Origin: Pedobacter rhodius | GTDB taxonomy: Bacteria > Bacteroidota > Bacteroidia > Sphingobacteriales > Sphingobacteriaceae | DNA: 64,000 bases | NCBI RefSeq assembly: GCF_027213645.1 | Contig: NZ_JAPWGL010000002.1 | Span: 930,001 to 994,000 of the forward strand | Direction: 5' to 3' | Part shown: positions 1-10,800 of the stretch, in pieces | Numbering within the stretch: position 1 is the first letter of the stretch | Layout of the letters: each line of letters opens with the position of its first letter | Program-made: the position numbers and the translations under genes | Notes under the pieces: generated by a model | The model's database searches: none | Told to the model about the DNA's origin: nothing | The model's input: the letters and a program-made list of their open reading frames with translations, nothing else

Positions 1-542
1 GGTAATGCAAATTCTGTATTTTCACTAACAACCCGGTAATAGGTTCCCTTCTCATTTTCAGGAAAATAATACCTGAACGCGATACCCTCATCATAAGCCC
101 TGATTTCGATATTCATTTTGTAAATGGGATTATCGTCTTTAACGGTTTCAATAATCAGGGCATTATAATGATCCCGGACAGCTGCATTTTCCCCATAAAT
201 AGGTTTCCAGGTGGTATCTTTTGATGAAATTATAATATGCTTCACGACTAAGTTATCAAACCATTTATTTTGCTTATCCACCGGCAACGCCATTGCACTT
301 TCTGACAAATGATTATCAAGTTGTAAATCCATTAAAGATGGTTTAATCACTGTTTTATCCTGGTAGTTAAGCTGGTAATAAAATTCTCTTTTATTGTTTT
401 TTGTCTGTTGGAAAAACTTAACCAATAGTTTTCTATTGGGCGATAAAAGTTCTTTTTTTGTTCCGTCCACTACCTGTTGTCCAAAACAAATATTGGTGGA
501 TGTAATACTAAATAATAAAAATAATAAGCTGTTTTTGAGCAT
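1..542 (-). CDS. Glycoside hydrolase family 97 protein, N-terminal part (runs off window)
   Basis: The frame opens at the ATG at 542 and stays open to base 1, so about 180 N-terminal residues are visible and the rest lies outside the window. It starts with a secretion signal (MLKNSLLFLLFS, ending near CFGQ). The N-terminal beta-domain of GH97 is recognisable from a LLSPNRKLLVKF segment and the family-typical stretch IRAYDEGIAFRYYFPEN near residue 155. GH97 enzymes are periplasmic alpha-glucosidases or alpha-galactosidases, and the deciding catalytic residues are outside the view. It starts 11 bp after the GH95 stop on the same strand, so both are probably on one transcript that begins at the GH88 gene. 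Confidence 0.85.
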   Translation of the reverse strand, partial: MLKNSLLFLLFSITSTNICFGQQVVDGTKKELLSPNRKLLVKFFQQTKNNKREFYYQLNYQDKTVIKPSLMDLQLDNHLSESAMALPVDKQNKWFDNLVVKHIIISSKDTTWKPIYGENAAVRDHYNALIIETVKDDNPIYKMNIEIRAYDEGIAFRYYFPENEKGTYYRVVSENTEFAL

Positions 543-553
543 GATAATATTGT

Positions 554-3055
554 TTAAAGCGCCGTAATTGTATATGTTTTGCCTTTTTCTGTTTTTAAAT
601 CGTAAAGAAATTTTGATCTTACAACGGGTTTATTTAAAACCGCAGCAGGCGAAATAATTAAACCGGCAACGGTATCGGTATGGTAGAATGGATTAGGGTT
701 ATTTCCTTTGGCTTCGGATAGTTTTATACCATTCGCAGCCATTATTTTATCAGCCAGTCTTATCCGGCAATTGCCGCCCAGCGTCGATTTAAGTATTAAT
801 TTTTTTAACTTCCCGTTATTCCATTCCATAGTTACAATCTCAAAACCACCCCTGGCCCTCAAGCCGCTTATCGCACCTTTTGCCCAGGCATCTGGTAAAG
901 CCGGTAACAAATCCAGTGCACCATCGTGACTCTGCATCAGCATTTCAGTTATACCTGCTGTACACCCGAAATTGCCATCAATCTGAAAAGGCGGATGCGC
1001 ATCAAATAAGTTTAAGTAAGTACCGCCGCCACCTGCATTCATACCCAAAGGCGACAGCTGTTTTTTAATCAATTCGAAAGCATGGTTACCATCTAAAAAC
1101 CTGGCCCAGAGGTTTACTTTCCAGCCCATGCTCCACCCTGTAGATATATCGCCACGATAATTCAAGGAATTTTTCGCTGCCTCAAAAAGTTCCGGCGTAC
1201 GATAAGCAGAAATTTGCTTACCGGGAAAAAGTCCGAACAGATGCGAAATATGCCTGTGCTTGTCGGTTGGATCGTCCATATCCGTAATCCATTCTTGTAA
1301 CTGACTGTATTTACCAATTTGCATAGGTGGCATTTGCTTGCGTGCGGCCTTAACCTTCGCTATAAATTCATCATCTTCGCCTAAAGCTTCAGCGGCCTGT
1401 ATGGTATTCGAAAACAAGTCAAAAACAATCTGGTTATCCATTGTAGCGCCTTCTGTAATCGAAACGCCATTCCATCCGGGCAGCTTAGGTTCATTTTCAG
1501 GTGATGTACCGGGTGCATTAACCAGCCAATTATGTGTAGGCTCTTTTACCAGGTGGTCAAGAAAAAATTGTGAAGCACCTTTTAATATAGGGTAATACGA
1601 AGCCATGTATTTTTTATCGCCACCATATAAATATTTTTCCCAAATGTGCTGACTGGTCCAGGCAGCTCCCATCGACCATATTCCCCAATAAATTCTGTCT
1701 ACCGGCCCTGTTATACGCCAGATATCTGTATTGTGATGGGCCACCCAGCCATTTGCACCATACATTACTTTAGCCGTTTCTTGTCCGGTTTCGGATAAAT
1801 CCTTAACCATGTTGATAAAAGGCATGTGCATTTCTGCGAGATTTGTATTTTCAGCGGGCCAGTAATTCATCTGTGTATTGATATTGATGGTATATTTACT
1901 GTCCCAGGGTGGATTCATCTGATCATTCCAGATGCCTTGTAAATTGGCGGGCTGACCACCTGGCTCAGAACTCGAAATGAGCAGGTATCGGCCAAACTGG
2001 TAATAAAGCGTAATCAACGACGGATCACTTCCCTTTGCAAATTGTGCCAGTCGAATGTTAGTTGGTAAAACCGATGATTCACTTTTACCCAAATCGAACT
2101 TAACGCGGTTAAAGAATTTCTGGTAACTGATGATGTGATCTTTTCTGGCCTTCGCAAATGTTTTTTTTAGCGCCTGGTTAAGATAGTTTGCTGCGCGCTG
2201 GTTTTCATCCGCACTTACATCATGATAATTTACAAAATTGGTTGCGATGGATATGTAAATCAAAGCAGCGTTTGCCTGCTGAATGTTAATGGTAGAATCC
2301 GTTTGTGTACATTTGCCACCATCTGTTACAATTCTGGTTATGGCGTGAAATTTAATTTTAGACGCAACACCTTCATGATCTTCAGTAATACCGGTTAAAT
2401 CAATTTGATTATCACCTTTAGTTTGAACAGTTGCACGTTGCGGACTTTGCATGGCGGCTGAAAAATTAAGCATGGATGGCTTGCTGGCAGAAAGCTTAAC
2501 TATAATTACCTGGTCGGGAATAGACGTAAAAACCTCCCTCGTAAATTTTACATCATCAACAGTATACATCGTTTTAGCAACTGCATTTTCGATGTTTAAT
2601 TCCCGGTAATATTGTTTGTGATGATTATGGCCCGGAAAATCGAGTATCAACTCGCCAACCGGCTGATATTTCATACCATTATTGCGCTTCGATTGAATTG
2701 TTTTGCCTGCCAGTTCCTGCGCTTCCCGGTTTTTCCCTTCAAATAAAAGTTTTCTGATTTCCGGCAAAGCCTGAAGTGCATCCGGATTGTCATTTCTCGA
2801 CGGCCCACCGGTCCAAACCGTAGATTCATTTAGCTTGATAAGTTCCTGCTCCGGATTTCCGTAAACCATAGCGCCCAGTCTTCCGTTTCCGACAGGAAGG
2901 GCACTAGTCCAGGTATTACTTGCAGGCTGATCATACCATAATTTAAGCGATGTTTCACTTTGAGCGCTAACATTTATGGCGCAGCATAAGAGGCTCAGGA
3001 CCATAAGGTGCCTGAAAGGTTTGGACAGGGCTAAATTCACGATGCGAAGACACAT
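554..3055 (-). CDS. Glycoside hydrolase family 95 protein (alpha-L-fucosidase type)
   Basis: An 833-residue protein of full GH95 length. An N-terminal hydrophobic signal ends near VSAQS (about residue 33). An internal Met at residue 18 would give a more conventional signal peptide. Family signatures are [15 protein letters not shown] near residue 55, [12 protein letters not shown] near 75, and the catalytic-domain stretches [16 protein letters not shown] and [18 protein letters not shown]95 members are inverting alpha-1,2-L-fucosidases or alpha-L-galactosidases; which one applies here cannot be read from the sequence. It lies 33 bp after GH88 and 11 bp before GH97, so the three look co-transcribed. 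Its product would trim fucose or galactose side groups in the periplasm or at the cell surface. Confidence 0.9.
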   Translation of the reverse strand: MCLRIVNLALSKPFRHLMVLSLLCCAINVSAQSETSLKLWYDQPASNTWTSALPVGNGRLGAMVYGNPEQELIKLNESTVWTGGPSRNDNPDALQALPEIRKLLFEGKNREAQELAGKTIQSKRNNGMKYQPVGELILDFPGHNHHKQYYRELNIENAVAKTMYTVDDVKFTREVFTSIPDQVIIVKLSASKPSMLNFSAAMQSPQRATVQTKGDNQIDLTGITEDHEGVASKIKFHAITRIVTDGGKCTQTDSTINIQQANAALIYISIATNFVNYHDVSADENQRAANYLNQALKKTFAKARKDHIISYQKFFNRVKFDLGKSESSVLPTNIRLAQFAKGSDPSLITLYYQFGRYLLISSSEPGGQPANLQGIWNDQMNPPWDSKYTININTQMNYWPAENTNLAEMHMPFINMVKDLSETGQETAKVMYGANGWVAHHNTDIWRITGPVDRIYWGIWSMGAAWTSQHIWEKYLYGGDKKYMASYYPILKGASQFFLDHLVKEPTHNWLVNAPGTSPENEPKLPGWNGVSITEGATMDNQIVFDLFSNTIQAAEALGEDDEFIAKVKAARKQMPPMQIGKYSQLQEWITDMDDPTDKHRHISHLFGLFPGKQISAYRTPELFEAAKNSLNYRGDISTGWSMGWKVNLWARFLDGNHAFELIKKQLSPLGMNAGGGGTYLNLFDAHPPFQIDGNFGCTAGITEMLMQSHDGALDLLPALPDAWAKGAISGLRARGGFEIVTMEWNNGKLKKLILKSTLGGNCRIRLADKIMAANGIKLSEAKGNNPNPFYHTDTVAGLIISPAAVLNKPVVRSKFLYDLKTEKGKTYTITAL

Positions 3056-3088
3056 AATTGGTTTTTCAGGTATTTTTTTATGAAAAAA

Positions 3089-4303
3089 TTATTTTAATTT
3101 CTGATAGATACTAATGCCTTTTTGGATTTTTTTAAGCCTTAACAGGGCTTCGATATAATAATAATCCGCATAAATAATGGAAGCATCTATTTCCGACTCG
3201 TTGGGTTTATGTCCGGTAGAATGCAAAAGGAATGCGCTGTTCTGATTCCGGCTTTGATAATTGGCTGATGATAGTGTCGTAAGCATTTGCTTAGCCGCCT
3301 TTGAGTAAGCTTCGCTTTTAATCTTATCCGTTACAAAAGCAGAAAGCTCTATTAATGCAGAGGCCACCACCGCTGCTGCAGAAGCATCTTTGGGTGCATT
3401 TGGTATTGCGGGATCATTAAAATCCCAGTATGGAATTCCATCTACAGTAAGCGATTTAAGGTAAACATCCGTAACTTTTTGAGCAAAATCTAAAAAAACA
3501 GGATCTTTAGTTTCCCGAAAGCACATCGTATAACCATATATGGCCCAGGATTGGCCTCTGGCCCACATCGAGTCGTCGGCATAACCCTGATGAGTTACAC
3601 CTTTTATTTTTTTACCAGTCAATTTATCGTAAACGACTGCATGATATGCAGAGAAATCAGCCCTGAAATGATTCTTCATCGTTGTTTTAGCATGATTGAC
3701 AGCTATATTATACAAGTGCTTACTGCCTCCGTTTTTAGACGCCCAGAAAAGTAATTCTAGGTTTATCATGTTATCGATAATGGTATTGTGTTGCGGCCAA
3801 TTCATATTTGGCACCGACCTGGGCCACGATAAGATGGTGCCAACCTTAGCGTTATACAAAGTGGCCAGTGTATCTGCTGTTCTAAGTATAATCTTTTTAT
3901 ATTCGGGATATTGGGTTAAGCGGTAACCGTTACCGAAACTACTGAAAATCTGAAAGCCCAAGTCATGATCGAAAGCCTTTTCCCTGGATAGCGGAATGAG
4001 TTCTTTTGAGAATTTATCGCCTGCAAGTTTAAACTGATTGTTTCCGGTAGCTTCATATAGATACCACAATATCCCTGGCCAAAAGCCACTGCACCAGTCT
4101 TTATAATCTACATACCGCCAGTCTTTCTTCCCCTGATTTATACTCCTTGGAATATCAGGACTTTGACGTGGAATTAGTTTAAGTGTAGATTTAGCCTGTT
4201 CAGCACAATACAATAGTGCCTTATCCGGATTAACCTGTGCCTGAATGTTCGGTAAGTAAAAAAAAAGTGCAATTAGAATGGCGAAGATTTTTCTTTTATT
4301 CAT
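3089..4303 (-). CDS. Glycoside hydrolase family 88 unsaturated glucuronyl hydrolase
   Basis: 404 residues with a signal peptide (MNKRKIFAILIALFFYLPNIQAQ). The GH88 (alpha/alpha)6 barrel is supported by DWCSGFWPGILWYLYEATGN near residue 70, a GYADDSMWARGQSWAIYGYTM stretch near 240 and DFNDPAIPNAPKDASAAAVVASALIELS near 300. GH88 enzymes hydrate the 4,5-unsaturated uronic acid that polysaccharide lyases leave at the non-reducing end. This fits the heparinase II/III-type lyase encoded a few kilobases upstream on the same strand. The gene probably leads a three-gene transcript with GH95 and GH97. The long gap upstream (4304-4888) would carry its promoter. Confidence 0.9.
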   Translation of the reverse strand: MNKRKIFAILIALFFYLPNIQAQVNPDKALLYCAEQAKSTLKLIPRQSPDIPRSINQGKKDWRYVDYKDWCSGFWPGILWYLYEATGNNQFKLAGDKFSKELIPLSREKAFDHDLGFQIFSSFGNGYRLTQYPEYKKIILRTADTLATLYNAKVGTILSWPRSVPNMNWPQHNTIIDNMINLELLFWASKNGGSKHLYNIAVNHAKTTMKNHFRADFSAYHAVVYDKLTGKKIKGVTHQGYADDSMWARGQSWAIYGYTMCFRETKDPVFLDFAQKVTDVYLKSLTVDGIPYWDFNDPAIPNAPKDASAAAVVASALIELSAFVTDKIKSEAYSKAAKQMLTTLSSANYQSRNQNSAFLLHSTGHKPNESEIDASIIYADYYYIEALLRLKKIQKGISIYQKLK

Positions 4304-4357
4304 ACGGTGAAGAACCCGGTTTGTTTAAAATATGATTACTTTATTTTGAATTGACTA

Positions 4358-4528
4358 CTAAAGGGCCTCAGTTGGGTTACTTGCGCCTTTTTCCTCTTCA
4401 TAATGTTTTATTTTTTCATGTAGTATTTTCCAGTGCGCTTCTATTTTCTCCTTCGAAATTTGTTTTTTTCTAAATGAAAAAAGCTCCTCATCTTCATCCT
4501 CAATCGGTACATGCTTATTTATTTTCAT
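4358..4528 (-). CDS. Small hypothetical protein, highly charged
   Basis: A possible 56-residue protein starting MKINKHVPIEDEDEELF; an in-frame ATG at 4558 would add ten residues. It is rich in Lys and Glu, has no hydrophobic segment, and probably forms a helix (KEKIEAHWKILHEKIKHYEEE). I do not recognise a family. It lies between GH88 and a repeat-containing gap on the same strand as the glycan genes. Coding status is inferred from the plausible composition and isolated position only. Confidence 0.45.
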   Translation of the reverse strand: MKINKHVPIEDEDEELFSFRKKQISKEKIEAHWKILHEKIKHYEEEKGASNPTEAL

Positions 4529-4624
4529 AACCTTAAGACACACAAAGTCTGCTTTCATACTCTTTTAAGTATAAAAGATTTAAAAAAATCAGGATAATGG
4601 CAAAGAATTAACTACAGCCTGCCA

Positions 4625-4790
4625 TTGACGCAGCTGGAACGGGTAGTCTTTGCTAGGAAGTACGACCAAGCCTGCCTCCTGCAGGTAGGCAATCTTTATG
4701 CTATCGGATGGAGCGCAGCGGAATGGAGAGATCTATTTAAACAGATTTCTCGACTTCGTTGCACTCCGCTCGAAAGGACGGGATCTAGAG
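4625..4790 (+). repeat. REP-like imperfect palindrome in an intergenic region
   Basis: The GC-richer block in this AT-rich gap has two parts. A short hairpin lies at 4670-4690 (CCTGC/GCAGG arms). A long imperfect palindrome has its left arm at 4711-4734 (begins GAGCGCAGCGGAATGG, ends AGATCT) and its right arm at 4743-4771 (begins AGATTTCTCGACTTCG, ends CTCCGCTC). The right-arm wording resembles short interspersed palindromes that I associate with Pedobacter and Flavobacterium genomes. No second copy was noticed in the window. An open frame crosses it on the plus strand but looks like chance. Confidence 0.6.
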
Positions 4791-4888
4791 GATTTTATCT
4801 GCATTTTTTTTTCATTTATATAAATTCTAATGAAATAAATTATCCTTCAGAACGACATATAAAGGTGTTAATAAATTCAGACGGTTTC

Positions 4889-5428
4889 TTATTGCAGCAT
4901 TTTCTTATTCATATTCAAATAAATAAGCGCAACATCCTGATATGGAAGATTAAGTATTTCAGAAATACCGTTCAAATCAAACCCCAAGCCATATTTTAGA
5001 AAAACAAGCTCTTTGGAAACAGGACTCATCTCCGTAAAAAGTGATAAGTCTTTTTGAGTCACTTCATTAAAATCAGCCTCAACAAGCTCGATAAGTTCAC
5101 CTAAAAAAGCGGAATCTTTATTTAAATAGTTTGCACAAATTTCACGGGCATGTTTCAGAGAAAATAGTACCATTTGTTCCAAATCGCTATTCAATTCATC
5201 ATTTTTTACCATCTGAAAAAATAAATCAGCGACCAGGCTATCAGAAATTGCCTCCTTCTGGATAAAACGATCTACATACTGAAATAAGACAGGATATAAA
5301 TTATAGTGTATAAACTGGATATCGTTTTCGTTATTAAATGGAACATGAACTACGTCTGAACAAGAACATGGTTGTTGAATTTTAGAGACAGAACTGCATT
5401 GATCGAGTAATTGAGGATTATTGATCAT
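4889..5428 (-). CDS. Divergent sigma-70-like (ECF-type) protein, probably degenerate
   Basis: A 179-residue protein with faint ECF sigma layout. A region-2-like stretch (FIHYNLYPVLFQYVDRFIQKEAISDSLVADLFFQM, residues about 39-73) matches the wording of the real ECF sigma factor at 18589 (RTLYPVLFNYACKIL, then LSDDLLQDLFVRF). A region-4-like end (MSPVSKELVFLKYGLGFDLNGISEILNLPYQDV) follows. The recognition helix lacks the usual basic residues and the DNA-melting aromatic/basic pattern is missing. It could be a non-DNA-binding relative that works by protein contact, or a decaying copy. It is separated from the glycan enzyme genes by gaps on both sides. Family placement is by eye. Confidence 0.55.
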   Translation of the reverse strand: MINNPQLLDQCSSVSKIQQPCSCSDVVHVPFNNENDIQFIHYNLYPVLFQYVDRFIQKEAISDSLVADLFFQMVKNDELNSDLEQMVLFSLKHAREICANYLNKDSAFLGELIELVEADFNEVTQKDLSLFTEMSPVSKELVFLKYGLGFDLNGISEILNLPYQDVALIYLNMNKKMLQ

Positions 5429-5581
5429 AAAATATCCGGTTAGATTTGTTTATCAAATTTAAAAAACTAAACCGGTTTAGCAAAATCTTATTAAAAATTA
5501 ACTTTTTAATAAAAAAGGTAAACTAATTATAAAATAAACATAATCTAATGATGGATAAATTAACAATTCAATAAAAAACCA

Positions 5582-6767
5582 TCACTTCCAGCTCAAATTT
5601 AGGGGCTGGTCTGCTAACTTAAGCTGCTCATTTAAAAACAAATTGAACTTTGCAGAATCAGAAAACCGGTAATCGCTGGCCTGCCAACAGGCATAAAACC
5701 GGAAAGTGGGTTCAATTTTTTGCTTTTTAGACTGGAAGTAAACCAGGTAACTGTCTTTTATATCTTTTTCTGACGAGGTTGTTTGTTTAAAAGCTTTAAC
5801 CAATTGATCGGGAACAATAATTGCTAAACCGAGATTGTCTTTATTTTCACTTTGCAAGCCATATGAATATAAAGCCCTGGCATGTTTTCCAATCATTTCA
5901 CTCGCTTGTAGTCCGTATAAATTGGCAAACCCGGTAACCAGATTTGCATTTTCAGGCATATTCTCAGCAATGATACGACTCTGATAATAGTATTGGCCAC
6001 CCCAAATGCTGATTTCTTCAGTGAGCGATATCGGTCCATAACCTTTTGCAAAATTCCATTCAGGGTAGTGCATTCTAAAAATTGCTCTCAATGGTCCGTC
6101 TGCTACTTGCTCATAAATTACCTTACCCATATTTACCCCACCCAACCGAATCAGTGAATCTTTTCCATCGGGGAGTTTAAGGGATAAAGCTAAAGCGCCA
6201 GCACTTAGTGATGAGCCTACCTTATATATATCCATCCCCCATGAGGCTTTATTATGGTAAATAACTGCAACCCACCATATCGTTTTCCCAGGCCGGGCCC
6301 TCTGTTAAAAAAGGCGGTAATTTTACTTTGCTAAAATTTGTATTTAATTGCCCGGCGGGTATTGCATCATTGGGAATATTTGGCCCGAATGTGTCATCCG
6401 CATTCTTTCTGCGTTGCCTTACATGGGCACGCGTTAGCCCTTTTTCGGGTTTTTCATCACGGATACTTATTGAAAATACAGCTTTTTCATAGGCTTTAAA
6501 CGAATGTAGAAAAATAACCTCATCCCAACTGCCATCCTTATCCAAATCATCAAACTGCAAGGACTGTAGCTGTTTATTTACATCTTTTATGGCTACATAT
6601 TTTTTATCATCCAGGCCGTTTATTTTATTAATCAAATCTTTTTTCCTGAGTATGACCAACTCGTCCATCCTGGCTACAGGCGCAGGATTGTAAAGCATAA
6701 AAGTTTTTTCCTGACAAAAAGCAGGTGCCCAGCATATCGATAACAGGATAAAGAAGTAAAATCTCAT
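5582..6767 (-). pseudogene. DUF4861 family secreted protein, interrupted by a frameshift
   Basis: Two adjacent frames read as one protein. The first (6767 to 6252) has a signal peptide (MRFYFFILLSICWAPAFCQ) and runs to PAFLTEGPAWENDMVG-like text, then stops after eight off-frame residues. The second picks up in another frame with VAVIYHNKASWGMDIYKVG and continues to 5582. Together they give the length and content of DUF4861 proteins, which are found in polysaccharide-utilisation loci beside GH88/GH105 and lyases. The break is near 6265 and needs a one-base insertion or two-base loss. It starts 7 bp after the ROK kinase, in the same operon. It may be a real inactivation or a sequencing error in the run of G/T. 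Confidence 0.75.
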
Positions 6768-6774
6768 ATTTAAT

Positions 6775-7704
6775 TTAATAGTCAGTAAATGATTTCGAAG
6801 TTAAACTAATAATTTTTTCTGCGGCAACATCTTTCCAATAATAGGCCACCCCGATCATGGCAGCTTCTTCCCAAAGCGCTGTACGCCTTAATATAACCTG
6901 CAAGTCCCTTAAATTTAATAATGCCTGCAACTGGTTTAGAAATAATGCACTTGCCCTGGCAATATTACCGCCAATTACAACAATTTCAGGTTTATATTTC
7001 AAAATAACCGGCCATAAAAAATCGGCAAGATTTAATTTAAATTCATTGAAAATTATCTGAGTATAATAACGCTTAGAATTGTCTTCTACCAAGGTTTTCA
7101 CATCAGGTATATTTTCTCCAGTTAATTCGTAATAGCGTTTCAGGAACCACCTGGTCGATAAATAGTCTTCAGCAATTCCTCTTTTAAAGGGGGCACTTCC
7201 TAAATTAGCATCATGTATAAATCCGCATTCGCTCACTGCTGAACCTAATCCGGTACCCAGTGTAATGCCAAAAGCGTTTTTTTTATTCATTGCAGCACCG
7301 CAGTTTACCTCTCCATGAAGAAAAGATTCAGCATCATTTCTGAATAATATATTCGACGGCATAATTTCAAGTTCTTTTGAAAGCATATGACGTATATCCA
7401 TATTATAAAGCGCGTCATATTTGTTCATGCCTTTAATTTTAGATATACCATTTTCGTAATCAAATGGCCTGGGCATGGAAATGCCCAAAAGTACCTCTTT
7501 TTTATCCAGATGGTTGATGACTTGTTTTATCGTCTGAACCCAAACGTCGATAATTTCAGCTGACACGCCATTGGTTTTAACAACATTTGTGCAACCGGAA
7601 CCCTCTACAACACAACGGTCATTCATATTTATTTGAGCAGCCGTTATATGCGTTCCTCCTATATCAATGCCTATTATCTTTTTTCCGTTAAGTTTTTGAA
7701 GCAT
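6775..7704 (-). CDS. ROK family sugar kinase
   Basis: 309 residues with the ASKHA nucleotide-binding fold. The phosphate-1 motif GIDIGGTHITAAQI is at residues 12-25, a sugar-binding and catalytic stretch RNDAESFLHGEVNCGA near 122, and GITLGTGLGSAV near 148 (phosphate-2). The Cys-rich zinc motif of many ROK proteins is not visible where expected (HDANLGSAPFKRG). ROK members phosphorylate hexoses or N-acyl-hexosamines in the cytoplasm; the sugar here is unknown. It sits between the lyase gene (177 bp upstream) and the broken DUF4861 gene (7 bp downstream), so it probably commits the monosaccharide released by this locus to metabolism. Confidence 0.85.
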   Translation of the reverse strand: MLQKLNGKKIIGIDIGGTHITAAQINMNDRCVVEGSGCTNVVKTNGVSAEIIDVWVQTIKQVINHLDKKEVLLGISMPRPFDYENGISKIKGMNKYDALYNMDIRHMLSKELEIMPSNILFRNDAESFLHGEVNCGAAMNKKNAFGITLGTGLGSAVSECGFIHDANLGSAPFKRGIAEDYLSTRWFLKRYYELTGENIPDVKTLVEDNSKRYYTQIIFNEFKLNLADFLWPVILKYKPEIVVIGGNIARASALFLNQLQALLNLRDLQVILRRTALWEEAAMIGVAYYWKDVAAEKIISLTSKSFTDY

Positions 7705-7881
7705 TTCATTAAGCAGATTTTTAAAGTAGTATAGATTTTAATTTATTAATCCTCTGGTAGAAGCAATTTAACAAGCAATCTGAATAAATTGTTGGTGATT
7801 AATGAGCAGATTTAAATTATTAAATTTTATATAAAAAAAATTGATATACTGCTACTTGTTTTATTCTGTATTCAGTTTAGC

Positions 7882-10800
7882 TTAATGCGTTTCCGTTCTT
7901 TCAGTACGCAAAATTTTTCCATTCTTTTCTTCGGTGATTTCCACAGTTAGTTTTCCATCCTTACTTTTGAGACCGTCTATCTTCAGGTGTTGTATCCGTC
8001 CATCGATAAGTTCAACATCAATTAAATTCTCCTGGTTTGATGTTATTTTTTTAACATTTTGTTTCGCTTCATAAGGTTCTATCAATGTTAAATAACTCGT
8101 TTCCTTTCCTCTTGTTCTGAAACTTACCGTTTTTCGAACCTGGTCTTCATTTCCAACCGGCGCATCTCCACCTACTGATACCAGCAAACGAGCCGCATCG
8201 AGGCCGGATAAATCAACCTTGATTAGGCCAGGTTTCTTATCATTTTGTGGTTCTGCAGGTATCGATTCCGTATACGTTACACCTGCTATCCTTACCGGGC
8301 CGCCTTTATAATCCGTATTTTTCGTTTCGACAGGAATAAGCTGCTCCGTAGAAATCTTTAACTGGTCAAGCGGAATAACCTTGCCTTTTGAGGTTATAAT
8401 TTTTGCACCCGCCCAAAACAGTGTACTGTTTTTAGCATTACCGGTTTTGGTGGTCTTTAACGTTAACGTTTTTATATTTTTGACAGGAACATCTAAGTCT
8501 GCACGTCCTAAAAGCCATGTCCCCATGGAATCTTTGGCAAGTATTTGCTCATCTCCTAATACCTCATAAACCAACTTCTTATTAATGCTATAAGCCTCAG
8601 CATAATTTCCTATGCGTACTAATGCTTTTTGCGGCCAAACCTGGTAGGTATCTGTATTTAATTCGCCTGGTTCCTGAAAACCGTTGAAGCCACCACTCTC
8701 CCATCCCACGGTAGGGTCCGCAATAAGTTTGGAATGGACTTTCGCAATCCCATTAAATGAATAATTGGTCACATTGGTAATAAACTGTCCGCTACTTAAC
8801 GGGTTCGTGTCAAATTTTTCATCCCGGCCGATGAGTTGCAATGATGCATCCGGCTTAGCCCCTCGCAAATGCAGCAGGTTATCAAAAGTATGGGCTTGTT
8901 TAGCTTTCAAATAATCTGCCGTAATTACATAATCATCGGTTACCAATAATAATCTTCGTTGTAAAACAGGTTCTGTGTAATCGGTTACATCCGTTGGATT
9001 GGGGTGGTTACCCGGTATAGGTACGTATGGCGCATCGGCTTTTTTAACCTGTTCTACCTGCGCATAGCCTCCAAAATACGGCGGATTACTCCATCGGACA
9101 AAGGTTTCCGCAGCGATAGCCTGCATCATTTTACCACTGTGAAAAAGCAAAGGTTTCGATTCTACCGGTTCTTGTTGTTTACCATCAACCACAACCATAT
9201 TATGCGCCATTGACGGTTGAACCCACCATTTGTACATATAACTGCCGTAACCAAACCAGCTGGTTTCCGGATTCCAGAAACTTCTGCCGTACCGCATTAA
9301 AGAAACCAGGCTCAGCCGATCGAAATGGCCATGATAACTACCATGGGTACCATACTTTAATGCGGCCTGAATTTGTTCACGTGGCGCCCGGTTGTCGGTT
9401 TGCGATCGCAGTACGGCCAGCCCGGCATTATCTGAATGACCGGATTTCGTGTATAATTTGGGAGTATTTAAGGGTAATTCCGGCACGCCATAAATCAGAT
9501 CCCTGCTTTTTCCCTGTTTGATAATAGCGGCATAACTGCTGTCCCTGAATGCAAAATAGGCCTTTTCAAAATCTACACCACCAACTTCGTGTTCATGCCC
9601 ATCGCCCATTCCAAACATAACACTTCTGTAATCCGGGTAAATGGTAATGGCATCCCACATTCTTTTAACCGTAATGAAATTTTCCTTAACCGGTCCGAAT
9701 TTCCCAAAGGCCATCCCCTGAAAATTTTCAAATTCAAAGGGCCTTAATCCAACTTTTTTTGTAAGCGGAACAGGTATTTTTTCGTTCAGAAAATCGATTC
9801 CAAATGGTCTTGCAGCTAAGCCGAGTGCCGTCATGTTTTCTGCGCAGCCCAAATTGTAACTTAACGACATTTCATACCACCAGCCATCATCCATCATCCC
9901 GTATTTCAGGTGATCTCTAATCCCGCATGGACCATCCATTAAATAATTAAAATGAGCCATGTCTTGCAAAACTAAGGCACATTGCGCAGCCGGGCAAAGG
10001 TTAAAAACACTCCAGTTCGATATGCCGCCATTCCCAAGCCCGTCTTCCACAGTGTAGATGTATAAACGAAATGTTTGCTCTACAAGTGCTTTCTGCAGAT
10101 CACTCAAAACACCGGCATCTTTAATCAAATCATAGCTTCTGGCACAAGCCTCAAAAAAACCACCTTCCTGCGGAATACCCTGGTTATTGGCATGCAAAGT
10201 TTGCGGGTAAGCATCAGGGGCAGCTAAACGGGTAAGCACCAGTGCTAATTTCTCAGCATATTTCTTTTCACCGGTGAGTTTATAAGCAACTCCAACAGGC
10301 CAAAATCTTTGTTCTAAATAACTTTTATAAACCGCTTTTGAATTTTCAGCCGGAATGCCGCCGGAAGGTACTTCCGGCACCTCAAATTCATCCGCCTTAC
10401 GGATATAATCGATCATTGATTTCTTTGCCCAATCGTATTTTTTGGTTTTTTCCAGTACATTTTTCCAGCCTTGTTCCTGATGAATTAAAAAGGGTCCTTC
10501 TAATTTTCTTAGGGTGATAAATTCGATTTTCTCCGTAGTACTTGTTGTTGCTGAAACGGCTTCCAGAACCTGTGTTTCCTGAGCACCTTCAGGAAAAGTT
10601 CCGGGCACTAAAACGGATACTTCCAGTTTTTTCGTTTCGCCGGCTTTTAAAGCCACAACAGAAGGATTTACGGTAGCTGGCATGCCTTCCCAACCTGTTC
10701 GCCGAAACGCTAAGTTTACCTGTTGCGTTACTTCTGAACTATTGCAGATATTTACCTCATATTTTATCGTATTACCCGGTAAACCGGCTTTTGAGCGAAT

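Noticed and set aside
4625..4999. A 124-codon open frame on the plus strand
   Set aside because: It crosses the palindromic repeat and the 3' end of the sigma-like gene, has no promoter or family, and its composition is not protein-like.
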